A stretch of DNA of 64,000 nucleotides from an uncultured Sutterella sp. (GCA_900757865.1 CAAEPH010000051.1:12336-76335), one strand, 5' to 3'; numbered from the stretch's first letter, positions 7,431 through 16,266 are shown. A program made the numbers and translations. The notes: generated by a model from the sequence alone, not told the origin.

Positions 7431-9242
7431 ATGAGAACCGTATACTCAGGCTTGGTTGATGAAAAACTCATCGGTCAGACCGTAACGCTTTACGGCTGGG
7501 CACATCGTCGCCGTGACCACGGTGGTGTTATCTTCATCGACCTGCGAGATCGTGAAGGCCTTGTCCAAGTCGTTTGCGACCCTGATCGCCCTGACGTTTT
7601 TGCAACGGCAGATAAGTGCCGTAATGAATATTGCTTGGAAGTGGTTGGGGTAGTTCGTGCCCGTCCCGAAGGGACCAAGAATCCCTCGCTCATCTCTGGT
7701 GGTGTCGAAGTTCTTTGCCATGAGTTGAAGATTTTGAATCCTTCAGCCACACCACCGTTCCATCTCGACGACGAAAACCTGTCTGAAACAACACGTTTAA
7801 CCTATCGTGTGCTCGATTTGCGTCGTCCGATGATGCAAAAGAATCTTCGTACGCGTTATCGCGCAGCGATGGCCTTCCGTAAATTCTTAGATAAGCACGG
7901 GTTTATTGATATCGAAACTCCGATGTTAACGCGCTCCACTCCAGAAGGAGCCCGTGACTATCTCGTTCCTTCGCGTGTCCAGGATGGCTGTTTCTATGCT
8001 TTGCCACAGTCTCCTCAACTGTTTAAGCAGTTGCTAATGTGCGCTGGTTTTGACCGCTATTATCAGATTGTCAAATGCTTCCGCGATGAGGACCTTCGTG
8101 CGGACCGCCAGCCTGAATTTACGCAGGTCGATATCGAAACCTCCTTCCTCACCATGGACGAAATTCGTGCGTTGATGGAAGAGCTCATTCGCACCGTCTT
8201 CAAAGAGGTCTTGGATGTGGATCTCAAGAATCCCTTCCCTGTCATGCTCTATGATGACGCCATGTCCAAGTATGGCTCCGATAAGCCCGACCTCCGTGTG
8301 AATCTGCAACTCGTAGAAGTGACGGATTTGGTCGCGAACTCGGCCTTTAAAGTCTTCTCTGGCGTTAAAGACTTGCACAACGGTAAAGTGGTTGCCTTAC
8401 GTGTGCCTGGCGCCGCCGCCATGCCCCGCTCCGAAATCGATACCTACACCGAGTTTGTCAAAATTTACGGAGCGAAAGGTCTTGCCTACATCAAGATCAA
8501 TGATCTTGAGAAAGGTCGTGAAGGTCTGCAGAGCCCCATTGTGAAGAATCTCTCTGATGAAGAACTCAAGGGGATTCTTGACGCAACCCATGCACAAACG
8601 GGCGATGTGATCTTCTTTGGTGCCGATAAAGCCAAGATCGTTTGGGACAGTTTGGGCGCTCTCCGCCTGAAGATCGGCCATTCCGAATTTGGTAAGAAGA
8701 CCGGGCTTTTCACACCAGGTTGGCAACCTCTTTGGGTAATCAACTTCCCCATGTTCGAGTACTCCGAAGAAGATCAACGCTGGGTGGCGATGCACCATCC
8801 CTTCACCAGCCCCTTGGATGGTCATGAAGACCTCTTAAACACCGATCCCGAACACGCTTACGCCAAGGCCTATGACATGGTCTTGAATGGTTGGGAAATC
8901 GGCGGTGGCTCGATCCGTATTCACCGCGAAGATGTTCAAGAAAAGGTCTTCCGCGCCTTGAAGATTGGCCCGGAAGAAGCTCGCCAGAAATTTGGCTTCT
9001 TGCTCGACGCTTTGCAGTTTGGTGCGCCACCTCATGGTGGTCTTGCCTTCGGGTTAGACCGCATCGTTACCATGATGTGCGAAGCCGATTCCATCCGCGA
9101 CGTGATCGCCTTCCCGAAGACGCAGCGTGCACAGTGCTTGCTAACACAAGCGCCTGCCGAAGTTGAAGAAAAGCAACTCCGAGAATTGCATATTCGTCTT
9201 CGTAACGAACCGAAGAAGGCTCATGACATTGCTGGTCAATAA
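7431..9242 (+). CDS. aspS: Aspartyl-tRNA synthetase (probably non-discriminating)
   Basis: Class II synthetase that charges tRNA-Asp; 603 aa, normal for the bacterial type with a GAD insertion domain. An N-terminal OB-fold binds the anticodon (YGWAHRRRDHGG). The class II motifs follow: FLDKHGFIDIETPMLTRSTP, CFRDEDLRADRQPEFTQVD, and the C-terminal GLAFGLDRIV with its conserved Arg. Residue His30 in RDHGG corresponds to the His31 that makes the Pseudomonas aeruginosa enzyme non-discriminating (charging tRNA-Asn as well, with later amidation by GatCAB); E. coli has Leu there. Non-discrimination is inferred from this residue. ATG 7431 follows CGGAG. Confidence 0.97.
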   Translation: MRTVYSGLVDEKLIGQTVTLYGWAHRRRDHGGVIFIDLRDREGLVQVVCDPDRPDVFATADKCRNEYCLEVVGVVRARPEGTKNPSLISGGVEVLCHELKILNPSATPPFHLDDENLSETTRLTYRVLDLRRPMMQKNLRTRYRAAMAFRKFLDKHGFIDIETPMLTRSTPEGARDYLVPSRVQDGCFYALPQSPQLFKQLLMCAGFDRYYQIVKCFRDEDLRADRQPEFTQVDIETSFLTMDEIRALMEELIRTVFKEVLDVDLKNPFPVMLYDDAMSKYGSDKPDLRVNLQLVEVTDLVANSAFKVFSGVKDLHNGKVVALRVPGAAAMPRSEIDTYTEFVKIYGAKGLAYIKINDLEKGREGLQSPIVKNLSDEELKGILDATHAQTGDVIFFGADKAKIVWDSLGALRLKIGHSEFGKKTGLFTPGWQPLWVINFPMFEYSEEDQRWVAMHHPFTSPLDGHEDLLNTDPEHAYAKAYDMVLNGWEIGGGSIRIHREDVQEKVFRALKIGPEEARQKFGFLLDALQFGAPPHGGLAFGLDRIVTMMCEADSIRDVIAFPKTQRAQCLLTQAPAEVEEKQLRELHIRLRNEPKKAHDIAGQ

Positions 9243-9259
9243 CTAAGTTTGAGCTGGCT

Positions 9260-9293
9260 AAAGTGGCGCGAAATACTTTGCGCCACTTTTTTT
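9260..9293 (+). terminator. Rho-independent terminator after aspS
   Basis: Perfect 10-bp stem AAAGTGGCGC / GCGCCACTTT with a 10-nt loop and seven Ts. It sits between aspS and the convergent primase-like gene. Confidence 0.93.
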
Positions 9294-9304
9294 CACTGTT
9301 GTGA

Positions 9305-10291
9305 TTAGTGTCTTAACAAGACATCATTCCAATCCCAGCCTTGTTGTTCAGGAATTTTTATCGTCACCTGTTTTTCTGGATAGAGACGATGCCAAGTCTG
9401 TGCCAATTGCCAGGCCGCCGCTTGACCGCTATAACTGGCGTCGTTATCACCAAAAATCACCAGATGTTCTACACATGTAGGCAGAGTGTCTACATTCTGA
9501 AATCCATTTAAACACACTGCACTCCACGTTGGTACACCAAAGAGTTGCGCTGCCGAAAGCGCTGTTTCAATGCCTTCTGCGACGCCAAGTGTTCGTCCAG
9601 GTTCATAGAGCTGAATCCAGCCGCCTTTAATCGGTCCTCTACAGAGTTTTTTGGGGCTATTCACAGGTGCTTTAGCACCGTCCACACGCAGATAAGTTCG
9701 ATGAACATTGATCAGGTGGTCTTCTAGGTCGGTTAGACGAGCCAACATAGCAGGCCAAGCCTCATGAGCGACAACCGTATCGTCTTCCTTCTCCCAGTAG
9801 TCTAATAATGGTGAAAATCGTAAAACATCGCGTTGCAAAAGCTCATCAGACAAGGCAATGCCTCTATGTGCGAGATAAGAAAGTACAGGATTCGTAGCTG
9901 TCAGGGTTTTGAGAGTAATCGCGTGTTCCCATAAGTCATCGATCACCCGACTTGTTACGTCATCCGTTTTTCTATGAGGCCCTCCTTGTTTTGGGCTCAC
10001 CTCAACATTTAATGCTCTACCCAAAAAGATGAGAGTTTGCCAAAACGTTTCATGCCGGTATTGGCGGATAAGATCAATCCCATCACCATGCCCGCATCCG
10101 CGGCAAAACCAATACCCATCTTCCGATTTGGGGTAGAAACTAAAACGATCGCGCCCTCCACATAAAGGGCAAGGACGGTTGACTTTTCGAAAGTGAGAGC
10201 CATTCATCCCAGCCTGCTCAAATAAATGAACCCATTGCCCACGTGCTCGTCTTTTTATTTCCCCTAAAACATCGGAAAATTCTTGCGACAT
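9305..10291 (-). CDS. Toprim-domain primase-like protein (P4 alpha/phage type)
   Basis: 328-aa protein with a DnaG/P4-type zinc ribbon (Cys41, Cys44, Cys63, Cys66 in CPLCGGRDRF and WFCRGCGHGD) and a C-terminal Toprim domain. The Toprim acidic residues are present: Glu in GVAEGIETALSA and the DxD in VIFGDNDASYSG. There is no helicase domain, unlike full P4 alpha. Proteins of this type occur on phages, plasmids and integrative elements, and make primers for replication. Here the gene stands alone between aspS and a metabolic operon, with no integrase, repeats or other mobile genes visible. ATG 10291 is preferred over GTG 10297 because GGGAG lies at a good distance upstream. Function on the chromosome is unknown. 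Confidence 0.8.
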   Translation of the reverse strand: MSQEFSDVLGEIKRRARGQWVHLFEQAGMNGSHFRKVNRPCPLCGGRDRFSFYPKSEDGYWFCRGCGHGDGIDLIRQYRHETFWQTLIFLGRALNVEVSPKQGGPHRKTDDVTSRVIDDLWEHAITLKTLTATNPVLSYLAHRGIALSDELLQRDVLRFSPLLDYWEKEDDTVVAHEAWPAMLARLTDLEDHLINVHRTYLRVDGAKAPVNSPKKLCRGPIKGGWIQLYEPGRTLGVAEGIETALSAAQLFGVPTWSAVCLNGFQNVDTLPTCVEHLVIFGDNDASYSGQAAAWQLAQTWHRLYPEKQVTIKIPEQQGWDWNDVLLRH

Positions 10292-10477
10292 TCCCACTCC
10301 CTTCGACTGACCAAGTTAATAAAGATCCTTCTTAGAAACAGTCATTGGATGGCAAGAGAGGGGTTGACTCCCATGAGATCTAAAGACTATTCCCTATTTA
10401 GTCCATGTTAACATACTGTTCTTCAGAGCTAACTAAGGAAAGTCCCAATGCTCTATTCATGACTTTTAGGCTAAGTG
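10292..10477. other. Gap between primase-like gene and the small ORF of the mtnA set
   Basis: 186 bp without a convincing gene. It should carry the primase gene promoter and the 3' end of the mtnA-aldolase-small ORF transcript. I found no intrinsic terminator for that transcript. Confidence 0.4.
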
Positions 10478-10726
10478 TTAATGAGACTCTATGGGAGCCT
10501 CTTTTTCTTTGTAATCACAAACTAAGCTATTCACCAGATTATGCAGAGCCTGTTTATAGGCTTCTTTTCCAACACCAAGCAATACGGCGTCTTCATACAT
10601 CGTTTGCAGAACATCACGAGCCTCTTCCCAATTTTCATTCAGGACTTTAACGCTCTCTGTGCATGAAACCGTTGTCCCATCTACGCGTAACCAGCGGATA
10701 GGGCATGTCTTTTTTTCGTTCGTCAT
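10478..10726 (-). CDS. Small conserved-looking protein coupled to the class II aldolase
   Basis: 82-aa soluble protein, rich in Glu and Leu and mostly helical in appearance, beginning MTNEKKTCPIRWLRVDGTT. I do not recognise a characterised domain. It seems related to small conserved hypothetical proteins of Burkholderiales, but I cannot confirm this without a search. Its ATG overlaps the aldolase stop codon (ATGA at 10726-10723), so translation is coupled to that gene. That context is the main reason to believe it is real, and it suggests a role alongside 5-deoxysugar or methylthioribose salvage. Confidence 0.7.
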   Translation of the reverse strand: MTNEKKTCPIRWLRVDGTTVSCTESVKVLNENWEEARDVLQTMYEDAVLLGVGKEAYKQALHNLVNSLVCDYKEKEAPIESH

Positions 10727-11415
10727 TCTTGTTCAGAATCCTTCACGACTTGACCATAAGTCTTAAACTTTTCAAGTACTTTCCTCATTTCCATTTCCGA
10801 TAGAAGCTCGACCGAACCCAATCCACGCACAATCACGTATTGATGAGCTAAGTTCTCCACCTCATTGGCCAAACTGATAGCCTCATGAAGCGTTTTCCCA
10901 CACACTAAAACGCCATGGTGTGCAAGCAGTGTCGCTTTTTTATCTGCTAGCGCTTTAGCCGCTCTGGTGGCCAACTCACTGGAGCCAAATGTGGCATAAG
11001 GAGTCACATCTATACTCATGCCTCCAGCCGCTGCCACCATGTAATGAAAAGGAGGAATACTGAGACCTTGGCAAGCTAAAGCCGTTGCATATAAAGAGTG
11101 CGTGTGCACGACGGCAGCCATATCTGCTCGCTGTCGATAAACCCTCGCATGCATTTCCCATTCGCTTGAGGGACGATAAGGTCCTAGAGCTCGATTAACG
11201 GATAGCGGATCGTTTAAAGGCAACCAAACAAGAGCTGACTCGGTCAATTCTTCATAAGGAAGCCCGCTCGGCGTAATCCAGAATCCATCTTGGCCGTCCT
11301 CATTTGTGGTGCGAGCTGACACATTACCTGACTTGTTGCAATTTAGACCTAACCGACTCAACCGAAGGGCCGCTTCGACAATATGAGTCTTCAGGTTCTG
11401 AGTATCGTCCGACAT
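10723..11415 (-). CDS. ald2: Class II aldolase, probably 5-(methylthio)ribulose/5-deoxyribulose 1-phosphate aldolase
   Basis: 230-aa class II (zinc) aldolase/adducin family enzyme. Visible active-site features are the SGNVSAR substrate loop, Glu in SSEWEMHARVY, the metal-binding HTHSLYATALA pair, and the third His in LLAHHGVLVCG. Directly behind mtnA (1 nt between stop and ATG 11415), it matches the DHAP shunt layout in which Ald2 splits 5-methylthioribulose 1-phosphate or 5-deoxyribulose 1-phosphate into DHAP and an aldehyde. MtnB, a dehydratase of the same fold used in the Met salvage cycle, is an alternative; the other salvage genes (mtnC/D) are not seen nearby. The frame extends further upstream into mtnA, but ATG 11415 is the normal family start. 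Confidence 0.8.
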   Translation of the reverse strand: MSDDTQNLKTHIVEAALRLSRLGLNCNKSGNVSARTTNEDGQDGFWITPSGLPYEELTESALVWLPLNDPLSVNRALGPYRPSSEWEMHARVYRQRADMAAVVHTHSLYATALACQGLSIPPFHYMVAAAGGMSIDVTPYATFGSSELATRAAKALADKKATLLAHHGVLVCGKTLHEAISLANEVENLAHQYVIVRGLGSVELLSEMEMRKVLEKFKTYGQVVKDSEQE

Positions 11416-11416
11416 C

Positions 11417-12505
11417 TCAATCTTCTTTGGTAATAGGGGGCATTCTAGAGACAAGGTCTGTTGGGGAATAAATTCCTGTCTCTGTAATAATAGCCGTCAC
11501 AAATCGATTATGAGTCACATCAAAAGCTGGATTAGATGTTGCGGTATTCGCGGGAGCCAATTGCACACTCGAGAGCTGCCCCTGTGAGTCCAGTCCTTTG
11601 ATCTGCAAAACCTCTTCACTAGCTCGATCTTCAATGGGTATCTCCCGTTTGCCATCATTTAAGGTCCAATCAATCGTACTTTCCGGTGCTGCAACATAAA
11701 ATGGGATGTCATTGTCCTTGGCTGCCAAGGCCTTCAGGTAAGTGCCAATCTTATTAGCGACATCTCCACGGCGAGTAATGCGGTCAGCGCCAACAATAAC
11801 CATATCCACATCACCGTGTTGCATCAGTTGACCACCAGCATTATCCACAATCAAAGTGTGTGGAATGCCTTGCTCAGCCAACTCCCAAGCGGTTAATAAA
11901 CCCTGGTTGCGGGGACGTGTCTCGTCTACCCACACATGCACAGGGACTCCTTGCTCAAACGCCAGATATATGGGAGAGAGCGCGGTTCCATAATCCACCG
12001 TAGCTAACCAGCCAGCATTACAGTGCGTCAACACATTGACTGGGCGACGGCATTTGCGGTATTTGTCAGCAATTAATGTGGCTCCTATTTCACCAATCTT
12101 GCGGCATGTCAACACATCCGCTTGTGTCAATTCTTCGGCCATCTTAAGAGCTACGTCTAAACGCTGTTGAGGATCTCGAGGCAAAAGATACCCCAGCATT
12201 TTTCTAACACCCCAAGACAAGTTCACCGCAGTAGGGCGAGCGTTCATGATGACATCAGCAACGCGAATTAAAGCATCGTTATTGGGATTTTCACGAACCG
12301 CCAACACAACAGCCCAGATCCCCGTAATACCAATCAGAGGGGCCCCACGAACTCTCATGGTTTTGATGGCCTCTACACAATCTCGCCAATCGTTCAACTC
12401 TCTGAATTTCAATTCATAGGGAAGAAGCGTTTGATCAATAATTTCGACGGCCTCTCCATTACGTATGGACCGAATTGTGCGACGACATTGTCCGCCTACT
12501 TTCAT
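11417..12505 (-). CDS. mtnA: S-methyl-5-thioribose-1-phosphate isomerase
   Basis: Converts methylthioribose 1-phosphate (and, in the DHAP shunt, 5-deoxyribose 1-phosphate) to the ribulose form. It is a member of the eIF2B-like fold family; 362 aa from ATG 12505. Diagnostic motifs are MRVRGAPLIGITG, the active-site Cys in THCNAGWLATVDYGTAL, and the catalytic Asp region VGADRITRRGDVANKIGTY. ATG 12505 has GGAG 7 nt upstream and gives the family N-terminus, so I prefer it to the upstream GTG. It is first gene of a tightly packed set with the aldolase and the small ORF. The nucleosidase/phosphorylase step must be elsewhere. Confidence 0.93.
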   Translation of the reverse strand: MKVGGQCRRTIRSIRNGEAVEIIDQTLLPYELKFRELNDWRDCVEAIKTMRVRGAPLIGITGIWAVVLAVRENPNNDALIRVADVIMNARPTAVNLSWGVRKMLGYLLPRDPQQRLDVALKMAEELTQADVLTCRKIGEIGATLIADKYRKCRRPVNVLTHCNAGWLATVDYGTALSPIYLAFEQGVPVHVWVDETRPRNQGLLTAWELAEQGIPHTLIVDNAGGQLMQHGDVDMVIVGADRITRRGDVANKIGTYLKALAAKDNDIPFYVAAPESTIDWTLNDGKREIPIEDRASEEVLQIKGLDSQGQLSSVQLAPANTATSNPAFDVTHNRFVTAIITETGIYSPTDLVSRMPPITKED

Positions 12506-12757
12506 ATAGCCACTCCATTGCACTGTCTAGGGGAAAAATGGGTTGAGCTCGTTTGCTTACGCGTTATTCACACCCTATGCGCTCCGTCTATCCTCAGTCA
12601 AAAAAGCGCAAACTCACTCCTTTATTCATTGTATAGCCTCAAGTTGACATTGACGAGTGTTGTAACCTTTGCTCTCTTGCTCTGCCATTGTACTGATCCG
12701 TACTTTTTCACTTATTTATAATAGATAATCAACCTAACTTCTTTTGTGAGCGTTGTC
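12506..12757. promoter_or_regulatory. Divergent promoter region, mtnA / PatZ-like gene
   Basis: 252-bp region between divergent genes. A perfect -10 hexamer TATAAT at 12717-12722 faces the plus strand gene. The best-spaced -35 (TGATCC, 12694-12699) is poor, so the promoter may depend on an activator. I could not assign the mtnA promoter. Short plus-strand reading frames here show no protein-like features. Confidence 0.5.
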
Positions 12758-15331
12758 ATGACCACCTCTGCTCTCAGACAAGCCCTTGTACCCCAATCCA
12801 TCGCAATCTTGGGGGCTAGTGATAAGCCTAATCACCGTGGCACAGCGTTTTGGGATGCTTTGAGACAGCCTAACCCACCTTACCAGCTCTTTGCAGTCAA
12901 TCCCAAATATGACACGCTACAAGACGCTCCTTGTTATCGTTCGTTAACGCATGTGCCTGAACCCATTTTGACGGTTCTCAGTACGCCTTCCCCTCAACGC
13001 GTTTTAAGTACTCTTGCCAATCTCCCCTCTTCTTGCCAGTTGTTAGTGCTCTGTGATGAATATCCTCAACTATGGAACCTTCCTATCTATCGAGAACTGT
13101 TAGCTCAAATTCGACAACAAAACACACGAATCTTGGGGCCGGGTTCTTGGGGTTATATGATTCCAGGAGCCAAACTCAATTTAAGCGTTTGGGCAACCCT
13201 ACCTAAACCTGGCAATATTGCGCTTTTTACCTATGCCGGCGACATTGCTGACATCGTTTTAAATCGTCTTTCCTCCTCGGGACAAGGTTTTTCCATCGTG
13301 GCAACTCTCGGACAAACGAGGGATATCTCCATGTCCGAGTTAATACATACTCAAGCCGTTGAGCGCAATACAAAAGTTATTGCTCTACAGCTCGCCTCGC
13401 CTCTCGCAGAACCGCGAAACCTATTGAAAGCAATTAGAGATACGGTAACGCGTAAAACGATCATTGTCTTCACGGGACTTCTATCGCAAGATGAGCAACA
13501 GCTTCTTACCCCTGCTTTAAAGGCGCTAGGGGCTCATGTCTGTGATGATGTAGATGGATTCATCGATAGCATCACGGTCTTAGCAGGCAATCGCTTACCC
13601 AAACAAAACCACTTAGCCATCCTAACGACCAGTGAAACCCTAGCAAAATTGGGGCTACAAAACGCAACCAAGGAGCGCATTCCATTAGCTAGATTGTGTG
13701 AGAGTACTGTAAAAACGCTGCGAAACAACGCTTTAACTATCTCCTTCAATAACCCGATAATATCGCGCTCGCTAGATAACGCCATCAAATCGCTCCCAGT
13801 ACTTCTGCAAGATGAGAGTCTAGATGCGCTTTTGTTGGTTTTGCATACACCTTCATCCAGCAAGGACACCAGTAAGCTACTGCAACATTTCGTTAAATTG
13901 GCAATAGGGTGCACCAAACCGATCCTTTGTTGTTGCCTCAATGTTTCTTTATACGAACAATTGGCTGCGCTTCTGCAAAAGTCGTCAAACGTATCTTTGT
14001 CTCTTTTTCCTTCTCTTGAGAGAGCTTTAGTTGCTTTTGATCGAATCGTCACTCAGCGCTACCTAAAGGTGCAACACCAACTCATACCTCAGTCCAGACC
14101 GAGTCTTGTTAATACAGCCAGGATAGCTACATTAAGAGAGCACATTAAAGAGCATTTAGCGCAAGACCGTTTCGTCCTCTCAGCACCAGAAACCCTCACC
14201 TTTCTTTCCAACGCCTCACTGCCCTTAGCTCGAGCACAAATAGGACATTCGCTCGAAGAATGTATCGACCTACTCAACTCAGCAAAAGGCCCCATGCGTG
14301 TACGTCTTCTTGCGCAAGGCTATGAAGAAAGTTTACCTGAACTCCTGGTGACAGACAGCCAAGACTTTGAAAAGCTGTGGCATCAAGCATTAGAGCATAT
14401 TCATCGCCAGCAGGAACAAGCAGCACCTCTTCAAGCTGTCATCTTTAGTGACCGATCCTGTGAACTAACGTCCGTCAGAGATCTAAACATCTCTTTTTAT
14501 CATCAGCTAGGACTAGGGAAAGTCTGTGCGATAGAAAGTGCAGAAGGCACTCTACTTTACTCTTGCTTTCTGCCCTTAAGCTATAACTCCCTTTTGCACC
14601 ATTTCGCCAAACACCCCTACTGGCAGGCCTTGACACCAACAGTGAAAGAAAAATTAGCCGACAGTCTTTGCACATTAAGTGACTTTCTTTGTGCGATTCC
14701 TGCCGTTTCGCGTCTTCACCTTCCCATTCGGGTAACTGCCAACCATCTTTTCCCGTCGCTCCCCTGTATGCGGTTAAGTGCTCAGAACTTACAGAACGAT
14801 GCAGATTTTTCTCATTTGTTGTTTGCCGCACCTCCTCTTGAAGAGTGGACACAACAACAAACTCCAAAAGGGTCTCTGTTCTTGCGACCACTCTTTGAGA
14901 GTGACTTCGATCGACTGGCGCGTTTTCTTAGGCGACTTTCCGACAAAAGTCGATATTTACGATTCCATACGCGCAGTCAACTCACTGACAAACAGATTCT
15001 TGACAGTTTTACCTATAATCCTGGCGACGGACAAGTTTGGGTATTATGCGACGAACATGAGATCCATGCTCTAGCTAGTTGGAGTCGGTTAGATCAGAGC
15101 GAACAAGCCGAATTTGGCATTGTCGTCGAAGATGCTTGGCAACGCGCTGGACTCGCAACTGTTCTTATGAATAAACTGGTCACTCATTCCAAACGGCATG
15201 GGATCACTTCCCTTGTAGGGTTCGTCCTTAAGGGCAATGAGGGCATGCAAAACTTTCTGCACCGTCAGGGTTTTGTTCGTACTCCCACTCACACGCCTGA
15301 TACCGAAACCTGGCTTTACACTATTCCTTAA
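12758..15331 (+). CDS. PatZ-like protein acetyltransferase: acyl-CoA synthetase-like domains fused to GNAT
   Basis: 857-aa multidomain protein. The N-terminal CoA-binding domain (about residues 5-130, SIAILGASDKPNHRG) is followed by two succinyl-CoA-ligase-like domains (to about 440), a degenerate ATP-grasp region (about 475-680), and a C-terminal GNAT domain (about 695-857, with FGIVVEDAWQRAGLATVLMNKL as the acetyl-CoA binding motif). This is the architecture of Pat/PatZ (YfiQ) lysine acetyltransferases, which modify acetyl-CoA synthetase and other proteins. I do not see the active-site His loop of true NDP-forming acetyl-CoA synthetases, as expected for PatZ. ATG 12758 is chosen over GTG 12746. 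The downstream crotonase starts 27 nt later and is probably co-transcribed. Confidence 0.85.
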   Translation: MTTSALRQALVPQSIAILGASDKPNHRGTAFWDALRQPNPPYQLFAVNPKYDTLQDAPCYRSLTHVPEPILTVLSTPSPQRVLSTLANLPSSCQLLVLCDEYPQLWNLPIYRELLAQIRQQNTRILGPGSWGYMIPGAKLNLSVWATLPKPGNIALFTYAGDIADIVLNRLSSSGQGFSIVATLGQTRDISMSELIHTQAVERNTKVIALQLASPLAEPRNLLKAIRDTVTRKTIIVFTGLLSQDEQQLLTPALKALGAHVCDDVDGFIDSITVLAGNRLPKQNHLAILTTSETLAKLGLQNATKERIPLARLCESTVKTLRNNALTISFNNPIISRSLDNAIKSLPVLLQDESLDALLLVLHTPSSSKDTSKLLQHFVKLAIGCTKPILCCCLNVSLYEQLAALLQKSSNVSLSLFPSLERALVAFDRIVTQRYLKVQHQLIPQSRPSLVNTARIATLREHIKEHLAQDRFVLSAPETLTFLSNASLPLARAQIGHSLEECIDLLNSAKGPMRVRLLAQGYEESLPELLVTDSQDFEKLWHQALEHIHRQQEQAAPLQAVIFSDRSCELTSVRDLNISFYHQLGLGKVCAIESAEGTLLYSCFLPLSYNSLLHHFAKHPYWQALTPTVKEKLADSLCTLSDFLCAIPAVSRLHLPIRVTANHLFPSLPCMRLSAQNLQNDADFSHLLFAAPPLEEWTQQQTPKGSLFLRPLFESDFDRLARFLRRLSDKSRYLRFHTRSQLTDKQILDSFTYNPGDGQVWVLCDEHEIHALASWSRLDQSEQAEFGIVVEDAWQRAGLATVLMNKLVTHSKRHGITSLVGFVLKGNEGMQNFLHRQGFVRTPTHTPDTETWLYTIP

Positions 15332-15358
15332 AGACCTATCTCGCTGGAGATTGAGAGA

Positions 15359-16114
15359 ATGAATAATATTATCAGCTCACTGGAGTTTGGCGTTCTTCGC
15401 CTATCTCTTAACCGCATGGCTAAACGCAATGCCCTAAACGTGGCGCTATGCCAAGAACTCACTCAAGCCCTCGAAGAAGCCTCTCAAAACACTGCGGTTC
15501 GTGTCGTTATTTTGCAAAGCGAACCGGATGTTTTTAGCGCAGGGGCTGATATGGAAGAAACACAAAAAAAGCCTCAAGAATTGGACGAGGCGTTGTCGGC
15601 TCTTTTTGCAGCGTTAAACCGTTTTCCCAAAACGATCATTGCTAGCGTTAAAGGCCCCTGTGTGGCTGAAGGCCTCTTAGTGGTTCTGTATGCTGACTTG
15701 GTTTATGCCTCGCAAGATGCTTTATTTTCGTTTCCAGCCACAGCGTTAGCAAGAACACCTCGATTTGGCGCTATTTCATTATTTACTAAAACAGGCATGA
15801 GCAAGCTCTTGTCTCAAAAAGTGCTCCTATCAGAACCGATTTCCGTGGAGGAGGCTTTTGAATTAGGCTGGATCAGTGGCGTCACCGAGCCCGATGCACT
15901 AGACAAAGTTGTTGCAGAAAAAGCGGCTCGCCTCGCCGTCCTTCCCCCTAAAGCTGTCCAACTGACCAAAGAACTGCTGCGTGAGAAGGTTCGTGCAGAG
16001 ATTACGACCTCTTGGGAAACGCACAATGCTCTTTATCAATCTCAGTCCAGCTCACCCGAGGCCAAAGAAACACTTCAGGCTTTTTTAGAAGGTCGCAAAC
16101 CCTCTTTTAAATAG
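15359..16114 (+). CDS. Enoyl-CoA hydratase/isomerase (crotonase) family protein
   Basis: 251-aa single-domain crotonase. The first oxyanion-hole segment is present (FSAGADMEE at about residues 60-68). The second, usually a GGG-type loop, reads GPCVAEGLLVVLYADLVYA. C-terminal helices (PPKAVQLTKELLR) match the family. The normal catalytic Glu pair of enoyl-CoA hydratase 1 is not evident, so it may be an isomerase or another acyl-CoA enzyme. It follows the PatZ-like gene closely and precedes a terminator. The exact substrate is not predictable. Confidence 0.85.
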   Translation: MNNIISSLEFGVLRLSLNRMAKRNALNVALCQELTQALEEASQNTAVRVVILQSEPDVFSAGADMEETQKKPQELDEALSALFAALNRFPKTIIASVKGPCVAEGLLVVLYADLVYASQDALFSFPATALARTPRFGAISLFTKTGMSKLLSQKVLLSEPISVEEAFELGWISGVTEPDALDKVVAEKAARLAVLPPKAVQLTKELLREKVRAEITTSWETHNALYQSQSSSPEAKETLQAFLEGRKPSFK

Positions 16115-16128
16115 CACGCCCCAAAATA

Positions 16129-16170
16129 GAGCATACCGCACCACATCGGTGCAGTATGCTCACTTTCGTT
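16129..16170 (+). terminator. Probable terminator after the crotonase gene
   Basis: Near-perfect dyad: GAGCATAC...GCACC pairs with GGTGC...GTATGCTC across 16129-16161, followed by a pyrimidine-rich ACTTTCGTTTTCC. The weak T-run makes it an imperfect terminator. Confidence 0.65.
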
Positions 16171-16212
16171 TTCCTCCATCACACCAGCACCACCGAAATC
16201 ATCCTGTCTTTT

Positions 16213-16230
16213 CCCCTATGTCACTAGGGG
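16213..16230. promoter_or_regulatory. Inverted repeat upstream of the gltI sigma-54 promoter
   Basis: CCCCTA-N6-TAGGGG, 20 bp upstream of the -24 element. It could be an operator or activator half-site pair. It is closer to the promoter than most enhancer sites of sigma-54 activators, so the role is uncertain. Confidence 0.4.
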
Positions 16231-16250
16231 TACGGCTCCATTAATCAAAG

Positions 16251-16266
16251 TTGGCACGGTTCTTGC
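16251..16266 (+). promoter_or_regulatory. Sigma-54 (RpoN) promoter of gltIJKL
   Basis: TTGGCACG-GTTC-TTGCT matches the sigma-54 consensus TGGCACG-N4-TTGCW at every defined position, with the -24 GG and -12 GC correctly spaced. It lies about 68-83 bp before the gltI start. Acidic amino acid transporters are sigma-54 dependent in several proteobacteria, and rpoN itself is 7 kb away. Confidence 0.88.

Noticed and set aside
8397..8825. 142-codon minus-strand frame inside aspS
   Set aside because: Long only because of the strong codon bias of aspS on the other strand; aspS is an unambiguous gene.
10405..10650. 81-codon plus-strand frame opposite the small ORF
   Set aside because: The minus-strand 82-aa frame has start/stop coupling to the aldolase and a protein-like sequence; the opposite frame has neither.
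12431..12721. 96-codon plus-strand frame overlapping the mtnA 5' end
   Set aside because: Antisense to mtnA, with low-complexity Cys/Leu-rich translation and no family resemblance; it covers the divergent promoter region.
13534..14052. 172-codon minus-strand frame inside the PatZ-like gene
   Set aside because: Shadow of the confirmed plus-strand gene; Ser/Arg-rich and without domain signal.
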